A stretch of 64,000 bases of DNA from Pseudomonas sp. Root562. Lineage in GTDB: Bacteria; Pseudomonadota; Gammaproteobacteria; Pseudomonadales; Pseudomonadaceae. Shown here piece after piece: positions 35,848 to 45,239 of this stretch. Every line of letters starts with the position of its first letter. Position 1 is the stretch's first letter. The DNA is taken from positions 186,717 through 250,716 of the forward strand of contig NZ_LMGK01000006.1 of NCBI RefSeq assembly GCF_001427125.1, read 5' to 3'. Under the pieces are notes generated by a model. The model was not told where the DNA came from and did not search any database. It saw only the letters and a list, made by a program, of their open reading frames with translations. Both the position numbers and the translations under genes were made by a program.

Positions 35848-35947
35848 TGTAGGAGCGAGCCTGCTCGCGATGGTCGTTAACGATAGCGCGTGCCTTCAGG
35901 TTGAACACGGCGCTCTTGAGACCTATGCGAGCGAACTCGCTCCTACA
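35848..35947. repeat. REP pair, tgtaggagcgagcctgctcgcgat type
   Basis: Arms at 35848-35873 and about 35920-35947 in inverted order between the MHS transporter and lldD-like genes. The right arm is diverged (gcgagcgaactcgctcctaca). Confidence 0.8.
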
Positions 35948-35970
35948 GAATCCAGTTTGTGAGTTGGCTG

Positions 35971-37593
35971 TCAGTTCTTGTCCAGATCGACGTTGCGCGT
36001 CTCACGCAAACAGATCATCCCCACCACCAGGCTCACCCCGGTGATCAGCACCGGATACCAGAGCCCGTAGAAAATGTCCCCGGTGTAGACCACCAGGGCA
36101 AACGACACGGTCGGCAAGAAGCCGCCGAACCAGCCGTTACCGATGTGATAGGGCAGCGACATCGAGGTATAGCGGATGCGCGTCGGGAACAGTTCGACCA
36201 TCAGTGCCGCCAGCGGGCCGTAGCACATGGCGGAGATGATGATCAGTGCCACGATCAATGCGACGATCATTGGCTTGTTGATTTGCTGCATGTCGGCCTG
36301 TTGCGGGTAACCGGCGAGGGTGACCGCGCCGCGCAATGCGGCTTCGTCGAAACCGTCGATCTTCACGTCGCCCACGCTGACTTGCACGCCGCTGCCGGCT
36401 GGAGCCGCCGCGCTGGCGTAGGGCAAGCCTTGCTTGACGAGGAAGGTCTTGACCTTGTCGCAGGGGCTATCAAATTTCGCCTTGCCGACCGGGTCGAACT
36501 GGAAGGTGCAGGTGGCCGGGTCAGCCAGCACGGTGATCGGTGCCTGGCGGCTGGCCAGGTCAATCGCCGGGTTGGCGTAGTGGGCCAGGGTCTTGAAGAT
36601 CGGGAAGTACAACACGGTCGCCAGCAACAGGCCGAGCATCAGCACCGGCTTGCGTCCGACCTTGTCCGACAGCCAGCCGAAGAAGATGAAAAACGGCGCG
36701 CCGATGGTCACGCTGACGATCAGCAAGCCATTGGCCACGGCCGGGTCCATTTTCAGAAACTGGGTGAGGAAGAACAGCACGTAAAACTGCGCCGCATAGA
36801 AGGTCACGGCTTGGCCGGCGTTGATGCTGAACAGGGCGATCAGCACGACCTTGAGGTTTTCCCATTTGCCGAAAGAATCGCGGATCGGCGATTTGCACAG
36901 CTTGCCTTCTTCCTTCATTTTCACGAAGGCGGGGGATTCATGCAGGCTCAGGCGAATCCAGGTCGAGATGCCCAGCAGAATGATCGAAAACAGGAACGGA
37001 ATGCGCCAGCCCCAGACTTCGAACTGATCGCCGGTGAAGTAGCGGCAACCGAGTACCACCAGCAGCGACAGCAACAGGCCGAGAGTGGCGGTGGATTGAA
37101 TCCAGCTGGTGTGGAAGCCGCGTTTGCCGATGGGCGCGTGTTCCGCCACATAGGTCGCGGCGCCACCGTATTCACCGCCCAGGGCCAGGCCCTGGAGCAT
37201 GCGCAGCACCACGAGAATGATCGGCGCGGCAATGCCGATGCTGGCGTAGGTCGGCAGCAAGCCGACACAGAAGGTCGCCAGCCCCATGAGAACGATGGTG
37301 GCGAGGAAGGTGTATTTGCGTCCGATCATGTCCCCCAAACGGCCAAACACCAGGGCACCGAATGGCCTGACGATAAACCCGGCGGCAAAGGCCATCAGGG
37401 CAAAAATGAACGCCGTGGTGTCGTTGACTCCGGCGAAAAACTGTTTGCTGATGACCGCCGCGAGGGCGCCATAGAGGAAAAAGTCATACCACTCGAACAC
37501 TGTTCCAAGTGACGAAGCGAAGATGACTTTCTGGGTTTCCTGGCTGGTGCCCTCGCTGCGCACGGCTTCCAGGGGCTGAACGTGTTCTGACAT
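35971..37593 (-). CDS. MFS transporter, metabolite:H+ symporter (MHS) family
   Basis: A 540-residue inner-membrane permease with twelve hydrophobic segments. The MHS signature sequences are [19 protein letters not shown] near residue 35, [14 protein letters not shown], and [20 protein letters not shown]. Between segments 8 and 9 an unusually long loop of about 100 residues (roughly 350-450) carries two cysteines (ATCTFQF and SPCDKVK) and probably faces the periplasm; it occurs in this subfamily. GAGGG precedes the ATG at 37593. It lies between a GMC oxidoreductase and a 2-hydroxyacid dehydrogenase gene, so it presumably imports the substrate of that pathway. Confidence 0.85.
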   Translation of the reverse strand: MSEHVQPLEAVRSEGTSQETQKVIFASSLGTVFEWYDFFLYGALAAVISKQFFAGVNDTTAFIFALMAFAAGFIVRPFGALVFGRLGDMIGRKYTFLATIVLMGLATFCVGLLPTYASIGIAAPIILVVLRMLQGLALGGEYGGAATYVAEHAPIGKRGFHTSWIQSTATLGLLLSLLVVLGCRYFTGDQFEVWGWRIPFLFSIILLGISTWIRLSLHESPAFVKMKEEGKLCKSPIRDSFGKWENLKVVLIALFSINAGQAVTFYAAQFYVLFFLTQFLKMDPAVANGLLIVSVTIGAPFFIFFGWLSDKVGRKPVLMLGLLLATVLYFPIFKTLAHYANPAIDLASRQAPITVLADPATCTFQFDPVGKAKFDSPCDKVKTFLVKQGLPYASAAAPAGSGVQVSVGDVKIDGFDEAALRGAVTLAGYPQQADMQQINKPMIVALIVALIIISAMCYGPLAALMVELFPTRIRYTSMSLPYHIGNGWFGGFLPTVSFALVVYTGDIFYGLWYPVLITGVSLVVGMICLRETRNVDLDKN

Positions 37594-37690
37594 ATCGGTA
37601 TCCCTCACAGTGATTGTTTTTGTTGTTCCACTGATGTTGCGTATTCCTTGCAGGGGGTGATGCTCGATGTCCGTGAAACCAGTAACGTCC

Positions 37691-37784
37691 CTGTGGGAGT
37701 GGGCTTGCCCGCGATTGGGAAGGGGCAGTCAGCATGAATGTTGACTGTCATGCCGTCATCGCGGGTAAACCTGCTCCCACAGGG
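37691..37784. repeat. REP pair overlapping the end of the GMC oxidoreductase gene
   Basis: Arms ctgtgggagtgggcttgcccgcgat and its diverged complement, with a gtcagcatgaatgttgac inner hairpin. The right arm runs into the coding sequence that ends at 37748. Confidence 0.85.
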
Positions 37785-39394
37785 ATGGTGTTTGCAGCAT
37801 TGAGAATCATGTGTGCCGCTTTCTCCGCGATCATCAGCGTAGGCGAACAAGTGTTGCCGGAAGTGATGCGCGGCATGATCGACGCGTCGGCGATGCGCAG
37901 GCCGGGAATGCCTTGCACGCGCAGTTCGGCGTCGACCACCGCGTCCGCGTCGTTGCCCATCCGGCAAGTGCCCACCGGATGGAAAATCGTAGTGCCGATG
38001 CGCGCGGCGGCTTCGTGCAGTTGTTCTTCGCTTTGCAGGTTGTCTCCGGGCAGATATTCGACCGGTTTGAACGCCTTCAGGGCCGGTGCGGCAACGATGC
38101 GCCGGGTCAGGCGAATCGCATCGGCGGCGACCCGCAAGTCTTCCGGATGGCTCAGGTAGTTGGGTTGTATCAGCGGTGCTTCCTGCGGGTTGGCCGAACG
38201 GATCTCCACCCGGCCACGGCTCTGCGGACGCAAGTCACAGACCGACGCGGTAAACGCCGGGAACGTATGCAATGGCTCACCGAAGCGCTCCAGCGACAGT
38301 GGTTGCACGTGGTATTCAAGATTGGCCGAGGTCTGCTCCGGACCGGAGCGGGCAAACGCACCGAGCTGGCTCGGCGCCATCGACAGCGGGCCGCTGCGGT
38401 CGTACAGGTAACGCAGGCCCATGCCCATTTTGCCCCACAGGCTGCCAGCGATTTGATTGAGGGTGCGGGCGTTTTCCAGTTTGTAGATCAGCCGCAGTTG
38501 CAGATGGTCCTGCAGGTTGCCGCCGACGCCGGGCAGTTCATGGACGACGCCGATGCCCAAGCGTTGCAGCAGCGGGCGAGGGCCGATACCGGAACGTTGC
38601 AGAATGCTTGGCGAGCCCACGGAACCGGCGCAGAGGACGATTTCCCTGCGTGCCTTGAAAGTTTTCGGCTGATTTTGCCAGCGGGCGCTGACCGCTGACG
38701 CGCGGCCGTTTTCCAGCAATACGCGGTCAACTTCAACGCCGGTCAACACGGTCAGATTGGCGCGGTTGCGCACCGGTTTGAGGAATGCCTTCGCCGCGTT
38801 CCAGCGGATGCCGGCCTTCTGATTGACCTGGAAGTAACCGCAACCTTCGTTGTCGCCCTGGTTGAAGTCATCGATGCTGGCGATGCCGCTTTGCTCGGCA
38901 GCGCTGCGGAACGCATCGAGAATCGGCCATGACAAACGCTGGCGTTCGACCCGCCAGTCGCCGCTGGCACCGTGAAATTCGGAGTCGCCGGCAAAATGGT
39001 TTTCGCTTTTCTTGAACAGCGGCAACACGTCCTGCCAGCGCCACCCGGGGTTGCCTTCGGCTGCCCAGCCATCGTAGTCCCCGGCCTGGCCACGCATGTA
39101 GATCATGCCGTTGATTGACGAGCAGCCGCCCAGCACTTTGCCCCGTGGGTAACTCAGGGCGCGACCCTGCAGGCCAGGTTGAGCTTCGGTCTTGAAGCAC
39201 CAGTCGGTGCGCGGGTTACCGATGCAGAACAGGTAACCCACGGGAATATGAATCCATGCATAGTTGTCGCGGCCACCGGCTTCGAGCAACAGAACCCGGT
39301 GTTGTGGGTTGGCCGATAGCCGATTGGCCAGCAAACACCCGGCGGGACCGGCCCCGACCACGATGTAATCGTATTCATCAAGGGAAGACTGCAT
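37748..39394 (-). CDS. GMC-family FAD oxidoreductase (choline/alcohol dehydrogenase-like)
   Basis: A 548-residue flavoprotein. The FAD motif is YIVVGAGPAGCLLANRLSA at about residues 9-27, and GMC signature 1 is YPRGKVLGGCSSINGMIYMRG. The C-terminal active-site region is FHPVGTCRMGNDADAVVDAEL (catalytic His-Pro-Val). The start at 39394 has GAGG six bases upstream; 39430 has none. The last dozen or so residues (PVGAGLPAMTA) are encoded by a REP arm, so the original stop seems to have been replaced. It is the first gene of a set with an MHS transporter and a 2-hydroxyacid dehydrogenase. The alcohol substrate is unknown. Confidence 0.85.
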   Translation of the reverse strand: MQSSLDEYDYIVVGAGPAGCLLANRLSANPQHRVLLLEAGGRDNYAWIHIPVGYLFCIGNPRTDWCFKTEAQPGLQGRALSYPRGKVLGGCSSINGMIYMRGQAGDYDGWAAEGNPGWRWQDVLPLFKKSENHFAGDSEFHGASGDWRVERQRLSWPILDAFRSAAEQSGIASIDDFNQGDNEGCGYFQVNQKAGIRWNAAKAFLKPVRNRANLTVLTGVEVDRVLLENGRASAVSARWQNQPKTFKARREIVLCAGSVGSPSILQRSGIGPRPLLQRLGIGVVHELPGVGGNLQDHLQLRLIYKLENARTLNQIAGSLWGKMGMGLRYLYDRSGPLSMAPSQLGAFARSGPEQTSANLEYHVQPLSLERFGEPLHTFPAFTASVCDLRPQSRGRVEIRSANPQEAPLIQPNYLSHPEDLRVAADAIRLTRRIVAAPALKAFKPVEYLPGDNLQSEEQLHEAAARIGTTIFHPVGTCRMGNDADAVVDAELRVQGIPGLRIADASIMPRITSGNTCSPTLMIAEKAAHMILNAANTIPVGAGLPAMTA

Positions 39395-39515
39395 CCCTGA
39401 CCTCGTCTTGTTGTTCTTGTTGTCGGTCATCCTAGTTGTTAGCTTTCGTCAAAAGAATGTTAGTTTTTGCGCAGCTGCTGTGCGTTTTTAAACAGCGACG
39501 ACCTAAGGATGGACG

Positions 39516-40400
39516 ATGTTCGACTGGAATGACCTGCGGTTTTTTCTCGAATTGCAGCGCAGCGGGCGTTTGCTTACCGCTGCCCGCCGTTTGAACACCA
39601 CGCACGCCACCGTGGCGCGGCACATCGAGGCCATCGAAAAGAGCCTCGGCACCGCGCTGTTCGTGCAGCATGCCCAGGGGTATGAACTGACCCCGTCCGG
39701 CGAAGCGCTGCTCAAGCATGCGGAAGCGATGGAGAACGTCGCGCTGTTGGCACAGGAGGAAATCACCCAGTCCACGGCACCGCTGGGCAAGATCCGCGTC
39801 GGGGTCACAGAAGGGCTGGGCATCATGTTTCTATCCAGCCGCATGAACGGTTTGTTCGAACGTTACCCGGGGCTGGAAGTGGAACTGGTCGCGGTGCCGC
39901 GTTTTGTCAGCATTCTCAATCGCGAGGCGGAAATCAGCATCCACCTCGAACGGCCATCGGCGGACATGCTGGTCACGCGCAAGCTCACGGACTATCGCCT
40001 GGCCCTCTACGCCAGTCAGGACTACCTCGATCGTTCGCCGCCGCTGGGCAATCGAGAGGATCTGGGGCGCCATGCGTGGATCGGCTACGTCGACGACTTG
40101 TTGTTCAGTCAGGAACTGATGTTCCTCAACAGCTTCTGCCGCAACCCGCAGGTGGTCTTTCACAGCACCAGCGTTATCGCCCAGCAACAGGCTGCGCGCG
40201 CAGGTCTGGGGATTGCCGTTTTACCGTGCTATATGGCCAGCGCCGATCCCGGGTTGGTACCGCTGTTTCCCGATGAAAGCATTCTGCGCAGCTACTGGAT
40301 CAGTACCCGGCGCGAGCTGCACAAATCGGTGCGGCTGCGGGTGATGTGGGATTACGTGGTGGAGTTGTGTGAGCGCGAGCAGGGGTTGTTGTTGGGTTAA
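39516..40400 (+). CDS. LysR-family regulator, divergent from the GMC gene
   Basis: A 294-residue regulator with a winged helix at about 1-60 (MFDWNDLRFFLELQRSGRLL, TTHATVARHIEAIEKSLG) and an effector domain. AAGGA lies just upstream. It shares a 121-base divergent region with the GMC oxidoreductase gene and is the obvious candidate to control the three-gene set. Its end overlaps the convergent alkC-like gene by 4 bases. Confidence 0.85.
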   Translation: MFDWNDLRFFLELQRSGRLLTAARRLNTTHATVARHIEAIEKSLGTALFVQHAQGYELTPSGEALLKHAEAMENVALLAQEEITQSTAPLGKIRVGVTEGLGIMFLSSRMNGLFERYPGLEVELVAVPRFVSILNREAEISIHLERPSADMLVTRKLTDYRLALYASQDYLDRSPPLGNREDLGRHAWIGYVDDLLFSQELMFLNSFCRNPQVVFHSTSVIAQQQAARAGLGIAVLPCYMASADPGLVPLFPDESILRSYWISTRRELHKSVRLRVMWDYVVELCEREQGLLLG

Positions 40401-41494
40401 GGAAGGATTTCAAACGCCGTACTGGCCAGCCGTTCGCCATTGACCATGATGTGCACCGCATGACGACCGGCGTAATGCCTGCGGGTGGTCAGTTCTTTGA
40501 TGTGCTGGCCGCGGCTCAGTTGCTCGGTGGCTTTGCCGGGCAACGTCAGGGCTTTGAGCTTGAACACCTTGGCCGAGGTGCTGCCGTTGGCTTTCACGTA
40601 GTCGATGGCATAGTCGATCACCAGTCGCTGGCTGTCCTCGACCTTGGATTTGACGGCAAAGGACAGGGTGATTTTCTCCCCCAGGCCAATCACTGGCGGG
40701 TTGACTCGCACATCGACGATCTCGACTTCAGGCTTGCCACCCGCGCCGATGATCGCCAGCGCTCGAGGGTTGCCCTGTTTGATCAGGCTGCGTAGTGCAT
40801 GTTTGGCGATCCACGCGGTGTGTTTGTTGTCCAGCGACCAGCCTTCAATCAGCTCAAGCACCCAGTCGGGATGATCCTTGGTGATGTCGTTCAAGTGGTT
40901 GGCCACGGACTTGCGCACATACAGGCTGGTGTCGGCCTTGAGATTGTCGAGGATCTTCGCCGCCAGGCTCGGGTCGGCCTGGACTTGCTCCAGGCGAAAC
41001 GACCACGGCAGTCGCGGACGGCAACCTTCACTGGCCAGCCTCCGGACATGCTCGTTGTCGTCCAGTGACCAGTCGTGCATCAGCTTCAGCGAGCGCTCGA
41101 GGTCCCTGCGCAGGAAGTGGCGAATGGCAAACTCCGAGGAACCGAATGCAGTGAAGTACTTGAGCGCGTCCATCGATACGTCGAAGCGATCGGCACCGTA
41201 AGCCGCCACGTACTGCGGCAGGCACATGCTGACGAAGCCACTGTTGAGGCGCGGGGCGAGGGCGCGCAGGACTTCGAGCGATGCTTCATAACCCAGCGGC
41301 AACACCGCGTGCAGGCATTCGCTGACGCGTGCCATGCGTTGCATGACCGACAGGTCCGCCAGGCCGGTGCTGGCCAGTTTGAGGAATCTCTGCGCATCGA
41401 ACTCCGGATAGACCGCCGTCATTTCGCTGGCGATATGCTGGAGGCGCTCGACGTTGAAGATTTCCTTGAGGGCGGGGGATTGATCGGCAGCCAT
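40397..41494 (-). CDS. alkC: DNA alkylation repair glycosylase, AlkC type with Ig-like domain
   Basis: A 365-residue protein. Residues about 1-250 form HEAT-like helical repeats of the AlkC/AlkD superfamily, with the AlkC-type segment DDNEHVRRLASEGCRPRLPW at about residues 146-165. Residues about 255-365 are beta-rich (VEIVDVRVNPPVIGLGEKIT, LVIDYAIDYVKANG, AGRHAVHIMVNGERL) and read as the C-terminal Ig-like domain of the AlkC-alpha group, known from P. fluorescens. AlkC enzymes excise N-alkylated bases such as 3-methylcytosine without base flipping. AAGGAA precedes the ATG. Confidence 0.75.
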   Translation of the reverse strand: MAADQSPALKEIFNVERLQHIASEMTAVYPEFDAQRFLKLASTGLADLSVMQRMARVSECLHAVLPLGYEASLEVLRALAPRLNSGFVSMCLPQYVAAYGADRFDVSMDALKYFTAFGSSEFAIRHFLRRDLERSLKLMHDWSLDDNEHVRRLASEGCRPRLPWSFRLEQVQADPSLAAKILDNLKADTSLYVRKSVANHLNDITKDHPDWVLELIEGWSLDNKHTAWIAKHALRSLIKQGNPRALAIIGAGGKPEVEIVDVRVNPPVIGLGEKITLSFAVKSKVEDSQRLVIDYAIDYVKANGSTSAKVFKLKALTLPGKATEQLSRGQHIKELTTRRHYAGRHAVHIMVNGERLASTAFEILP

Positions 41495-41566
41495 TACGAG
41501 TTCCTTGGTCGTTGTGATTTATCCGGTACACCGCGTTATCGTTCCGACGAGGCCAGTACTGCCACC

Positions 41567-43375
41567 TCAATTGTTCTTGGCTTGCTCTTCCAGCTGATCC
41601 GCCTCAAACAACCGCGCCAGTTCCGCCCGCGCTTCCTGTGCTGTCTGCTTGACCTTCACCGCATCGTCGTAAATCGAATGCTGGGTTTCGAGCACCTGTT
41701 CGTCGTGATGCTTGAAGCGCTTGATCCGTGCGTCGGCCTGGGCCTGGGTCAGGCCGAGTCCGATCAGGGTTTGCCGGCTCATTTCCAGGCTCGAATAAAA
41801 GGTTTCGCGCACCGCGTAGGCCCCCACGTCCATCAACCGATGTACATGTTGGCGGTTGCGTGCGCGGGCGATGATCTTGATGTGCGGGTAGAGCTTGCGC
41901 ACCAGTTCGGCGGTCTTGATGTTGGTGTCCGGGTCATCGGTGGCGATCACGAAGAATTCGGCTTCGCCGACCTTGGCCGCACTGAGGATTTCCGGGCGCA
42001 TCGGGTCGCCGTAGAACACCGGCACGCCGCCGAAGCTGCGCGACAGTTCAATGGTTTCCACGGAGGTGTCGAGGGCAACGAACTTGATGTTCTGTGCCCG
42101 CAGGATACGGGCGACGATCTGCCCCATGCGACCCATGCCGGCGATCACTACCCGGGGTTCATCAGTGTCGATTTCGCGGAATTTTTCCGGCACTGCCACA
42201 GCTTGCACCTTGGGGCTGACAAGACGCCCACAGATCAGCATCAACAAGGGCGTCAACGCCATGGACAGGGTAATCGCCAATACCAACAGGTCGTACAGGC
42301 GCGGGTCGAACAAGCCATGATCGCGACCAATCTTGAACACCACGAAGGCAAATTCACCGCCGGCGGCCAGGACAATGCCGAGTCGAATCGCGCTGACCTT
42401 GTTCAAAGCGCCGGCCAGTTGTCCCAGGATAAACAGCAGTGGCAATTTGACGGCGATCAACAGCACCGTCAGGCCCAATACCACGATGGGCTCGCGCAGC
42501 AACAGACTGAGGTTCGCGCCCATGCCGACACTCATGAAAAACAGCCCCAGCAACAGGCCCTTGAACGGCTCGATCTGCGCTTCCAATTCGTGGCGGTACT
42601 CGGAGTCCGCCAGCAGCAGGCCAGCAAGAAATGCGCCGAGGGCCATGGAAATGCCCGCCAGATCCATCAGCCATGCGGTGCCCATCACCACCAGCAACGC
42701 GGTCGCGGTGGACACTTCCGGCAAACCGCTCTTGGCCACCACGCGAAACACTGGCCGCAACAGATAGCGTCCACCGATCACTACAATGGCGATGCTCACC
42801 AGCACGCGCAAACCCTGATTGACATCGTCGGCCGCAGTCACGTTTTCAGCGCTACCGGCCAGCAGCGGCACCATGGCGATCAGCGGGATCGCGGCGATGT
42901 CCTGAAACAGCAGAATCGCAAAGGCCAGACGCCCGTGAGGGCTGGTCAGTTCCTTGCGTTCGGCAAGGCTTTGCAGGCCAAACGCAGTGGACGACAACGC
43001 CAGACCCAGGCCCAGAACGATGGCGGTGTTCAACGGTTGTCCGAAAACATACAGCGCCAGCACGCCCAACACTGTTCCTGTCAGCAACACCTGCGCCAAT
43101 CCGACCCCGAACACTGACTTGCGCATCACCCACAACCGTCTTGGCGACAATTCCAGGCCAATGATGAACAGCAGCAACACCACACCGAGCTCCGAGATGT
43201 GCGCAACGCTTTCCGTATCGCTGATCAGGCCCAGCCCCGAGGGGCCGATGATCACCCCGGCAAACAAATAACCGAGTACCGCACCCAATTGCAGGCGCTT
43301 GGCCAGGGGAACGGTAAGCACGGCCGCGAGCAGAAACACGACTGCGGCTTGCAACAGACTGCCTTCATGGGGCAT
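41567..43375 (-). CDS. Monovalent cation:proton antiporter, CPA2/Kef type
   Basis: A 602-residue protein the size of KefB. Residues about 1-385 are the membrane antiporter domain (LGYLFAGVIIGPSGLGLISD, SELGVVLLLFIIGLELSP). Residues about 405-520 are an RCK N-terminal nucleotide-binding domain (PRVVIAGMGRMGQIVARILR), followed by a charged C-terminal helix. Kef systems release K+ in response to glutathione adducts. GGAG precedes the ATG at 43375. No KefG or KefF-type ancillary gene is adjacent. Whether it is gated by glutathione is not evident. Confidence 0.88.
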   Translation of the reverse strand: MPHEGSLLQAAVVFLLAAVLTVPLAKRLQLGAVLGYLFAGVIIGPSGLGLISDTESVAHISELGVVLLLFIIGLELSPRRLWVMRKSVFGVGLAQVLLTGTVLGVLALYVFGQPLNTAIVLGLGLALSSTAFGLQSLAERKELTSPHGRLAFAILLFQDIAAIPLIAMVPLLAGSAENVTAADDVNQGLRVLVSIAIVVIGGRYLLRPVFRVVAKSGLPEVSTATALLVVMGTAWLMDLAGISMALGAFLAGLLLADSEYRHELEAQIEPFKGLLLGLFFMSVGMGANLSLLLREPIVVLGLTVLLIAVKLPLLFILGQLAGALNKVSAIRLGIVLAAGGEFAFVVFKIGRDHGLFDPRLYDLLVLAITLSMALTPLLMLICGRLVSPKVQAVAVPEKFREIDTDEPRVVIAGMGRMGQIVARILRAQNIKFVALDTSVETIELSRSFGGVPVFYGDPMRPEILSAAKVGEAEFFVIATDDPDTNIKTAELVRKLYPHIKIIARARNRQHVHRLMDVGAYAVRETFYSSLEMSRQTLIGLGLTQAQADARIKRFKHHDEQVLETQHSIYDDAVKVKQTAQEARAELARLFEADQLEEQAKNN

Positions 43376-43461
43376 GGCGAAAACTCCATTAACTCGGTAC
43401 GGCGGGGCGACAAGGATAAAGGCTCGACCCGGTCGCGTCAGCATAGTGTTTCAACCGAGTT

Positions 43462-43490
43462 GTTACATTTTGCATTAATTGGTTACATTT
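43462..43490. promoter_or_regulatory. Spaced direct repeats upstream of a LysR gene
   Basis: gttacattt occurs twice with a 20-base period (43462-43470 and 43482-43490), two helical turns, in the 159-base divergent region before the 43535 gene. tatagaat right after the second copy resembles a -10 box. Confidence 0.4.
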
Positions 43491-43534
43491 ATAGAATAAT
43501 CGAATCAATCTGATCCCCGCGCCGAGTCCATCCC

Positions 43535-44449
43535 ATGGCCATCAATTTCGACCTCAACGATCTGCAAGCTTTTCGCGCCGTGGTGGAGCAGGGCAGCTTT
43601 CGCAAGGCGGCCGATACCGTACGCATCTCCCAGCCGGCCCTGAGCCGGCGTATTGAAAAACTCGAGGACGCCCTCGGGGTGAGGTTGTTCGAACGCACCA
43701 CCCGCAAGGTCAGTCTGACCCAGGCCGGTCGCGGCTTCATGCCCAGCGTCGAGCGCTTGCTGGATGATCTGGACGTGGCACTGCTAGGCATCAGCGAAGT
43801 CGCATCGACCCGGCTGGGCCATGTCACTGTCGCTTGTGTGCCGTCGGCGGCCTACTACTTCATGCCCCGCGTCGTCGCGCACTATCACCGGCAATTTCCG
43901 CGGATCAAGGTCAAAGTACTGGATTCCAGTGCCCATGAAGTGCTGAGTGCGGTGGTCAACGGTGAAGCGGATTTTGGCCTGAGCTTCATGGGTACGCTGG
44001 AGGCCGAGGTGGATTTCGAGCCGTTGGTGCAGGAGGGCTACGTCGTGGCCTGTCGGCGTGATCACCCCTTGGCGAGCCGTACCAGCGTGACCTGGGACGA
44101 GTTCTATCAGCAGGACTACATCTCGCTGGACAAGAGCTCGGGCAACCGCTTTTTGCTGGATCAGGCGTTGACTGGTGTGGTGCCACAGCGGCCGAGCATC
44201 TGCGAAACCCGGCATGTGACGACGATGATCGGGCTGGTGGAGGCGGGGTTGGGTGTTGCCGCGGTGCCGCTGATGGCGATGCCGGGCGAAGATCACCCGA
44301 TCCTGACGCGGGTGCCTCTGACCGATCCGCAAGTGATGCGCAGCGTCGGTTTGATCAAGCGCCGGGGTCGCACTCTGACCCCGGCAGCACTTGAACTGGA
44401 ACGTTTGGTGGTGGCGATGAAAGTCCAGCTGCCGGCTATCAGCGGCTGA
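43535..44449 (+). CDS. LysR-family regulator next to the aconitate-type locus
   Basis: A 304-residue LysR-type regulator with a winged helix at about 5-65 (LNDLQAFRAVVEQGSFRKAA, ISQPALSRRIEKLEDALG, LFERTTRKV) and an effector domain to about 295. It is convergent with the ModA-like gene and overlaps it by 11 bases at the stops. LysR regulators accompany tricarballylate and aconitate utilisation genes in other bacteria, which fits this position, but control of the Kef gene upstream is not excluded. Confidence 0.85.
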   Translation: MAINFDLNDLQAFRAVVEQGSFRKAADTVRISQPALSRRIEKLEDALGVRLFERTTRKVSLTQAGRGFMPSVERLLDDLDVALLGISEVASTRLGHVTVACVPSAAYYFMPRVVAHYHRQFPRIKVKVLDSSAHEVLSAVVNGEADFGLSFMGTLEAEVDFEPLVQEGYVVACRRDHPLASRTSVTWDEFYQQDYISLDKSSGNRFLLDQALTGVVPQRPSICETRHVTTMIGLVEAGLGVAAVPLMAMPGEDHPILTRVPLTDPQVMRSVGLIKRRGRTLTPAALELERLVVAMKVQLPAISG

Positions 44450-45215
44450 CAGAATCCAGGCCGGTGGCTTTTACATCTGCTTGCGCCTGGGCCGATGCCA
44501 TGTACTCAAGCAACGCCTTGGCCTGCGCGGGGTGTTGCGCGCCAACCGGAATACCCGCGGCGAAACGCGTGACCGACTGCACTGATTCCGGAATCTTCGC
44601 GACAAAACTCACCCCTGGTACCGGCAGCAGTTCGCTGACCTGCTGGAAACCCAACTGATAGTCGCCGGTGGCAACCACCGATCCCACAGGAATCTTCGGC
44701 ACCATGGTCGACTTGGCTTTGAGCGAGTCTTCGATGCCCAGGCGTTTGTACAGTTGCTGCTCGATGTACACGCCACTGGCGCTGTCGGAATAGGCCACGG
44801 ACTTGGCGTCCAACAAAGTTTTTTTCAGGTTGTCGACGGTGCTGATATCGGGCTTGGGTGCACCCTCGCGCACCACCAGACCGATCCGCGAATCCGCCAG
44901 TTCAACCCGGGACGACGGGTCGACCTTGCCTTGCTTGATCAGATCGTCAAGCGCGTAGCCGACCATGATCACCACGTCGGCCTGTTCACCGCGGGCCAGG
45001 CGATTAGGGATCGCTTCCGGGGCCTTGCCCATCGACGGACCGAGGGCAGTGTTGAGGGTGTTGCCGGTGGCTTCGGCGAACTTCGGGCCGAGGATCTTGT
45101 AGGCCGCGGTGAAGCCCCCGGAGGTCATCACGCGTAACTCTTCGGCCTGTGCCGCGGTGCTTAAGGCCAGGCTGACCAGCCAGCTCATGGCCGCAACGTT
45201 GAAAAGCTTTTTCAT
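44439..45215 (-). CDS. ModA-like periplasmic protein, probable aconitate isomerase
   Basis: A 258-residue protein with a 24-residue signal peptide ending AQA. It has the periplasmic type 2 binding-protein fold resembling molybdate-binding ModA (LRVMTSGGFTAAYKILGPKF, RLARGEQADVVIMVG, GIPVGAQHPAQAKALLEYM). No modB or modC genes are nearby. It follows a tricarboxylate/H+ symporter gene by 24 bases on the same strand. Aconitate isomerase described from Pseudomonas belongs to exactly this ModA-like family, is periplasmic and about 260 residues long. The call as isomerase is inference from family plus context. A plain solute-binding role is the alternative. Confidence 0.65.
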   Translation of the reverse strand: MKKLFNVAAMSWLVSLALSTAAQAEELRVMTSGGFTAAYKILGPKFAEATGNTLNTALGPSMGKAPEAIPNRLARGEQADVVIMVGYALDDLIKQGKVDPSSRVELADSRIGLVVREGAPKPDISTVDNLKKTLLDAKSVAYSDSASGVYIEQQLYKRLGIEDSLKAKSTMVPKIPVGSVVATGDYQLGFQQVSELLPVPGVSFVAKIPESVQSVTRFAAGIPVGAQHPAQAKALLEYMASAQAQADVKATGLDSVSR

Positions 45216-45239
45216 AGGGATTTCTCTAACAAGGCAGGT

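Noticed and set aside
35959..37512. 517-codon plus-strand open frame antisense to the MHS transporter gene
   Set aside because: It is rich in Gln, His, Arg and Asp with no hydrophobic pattern, as expected for the mirror of a membrane protein gene in GC-rich DNA. The minus-strand transporter is unmistakable.
41075..43117. 680-codon plus-strand open frame antisense to the Kef antiporter and alkC-like genes
   Set aside because: Composition (Gln/His/Arg-rich, no domains) marks it as a shadow of the minus-strand genes.
44439..45215. Molybdate ABC transporter binding protein ModA
   Set aside because: No permease or ATPase genes nearby and the partner is a tricarboxylate symporter, so the aconitate isomerase reading is preferred.
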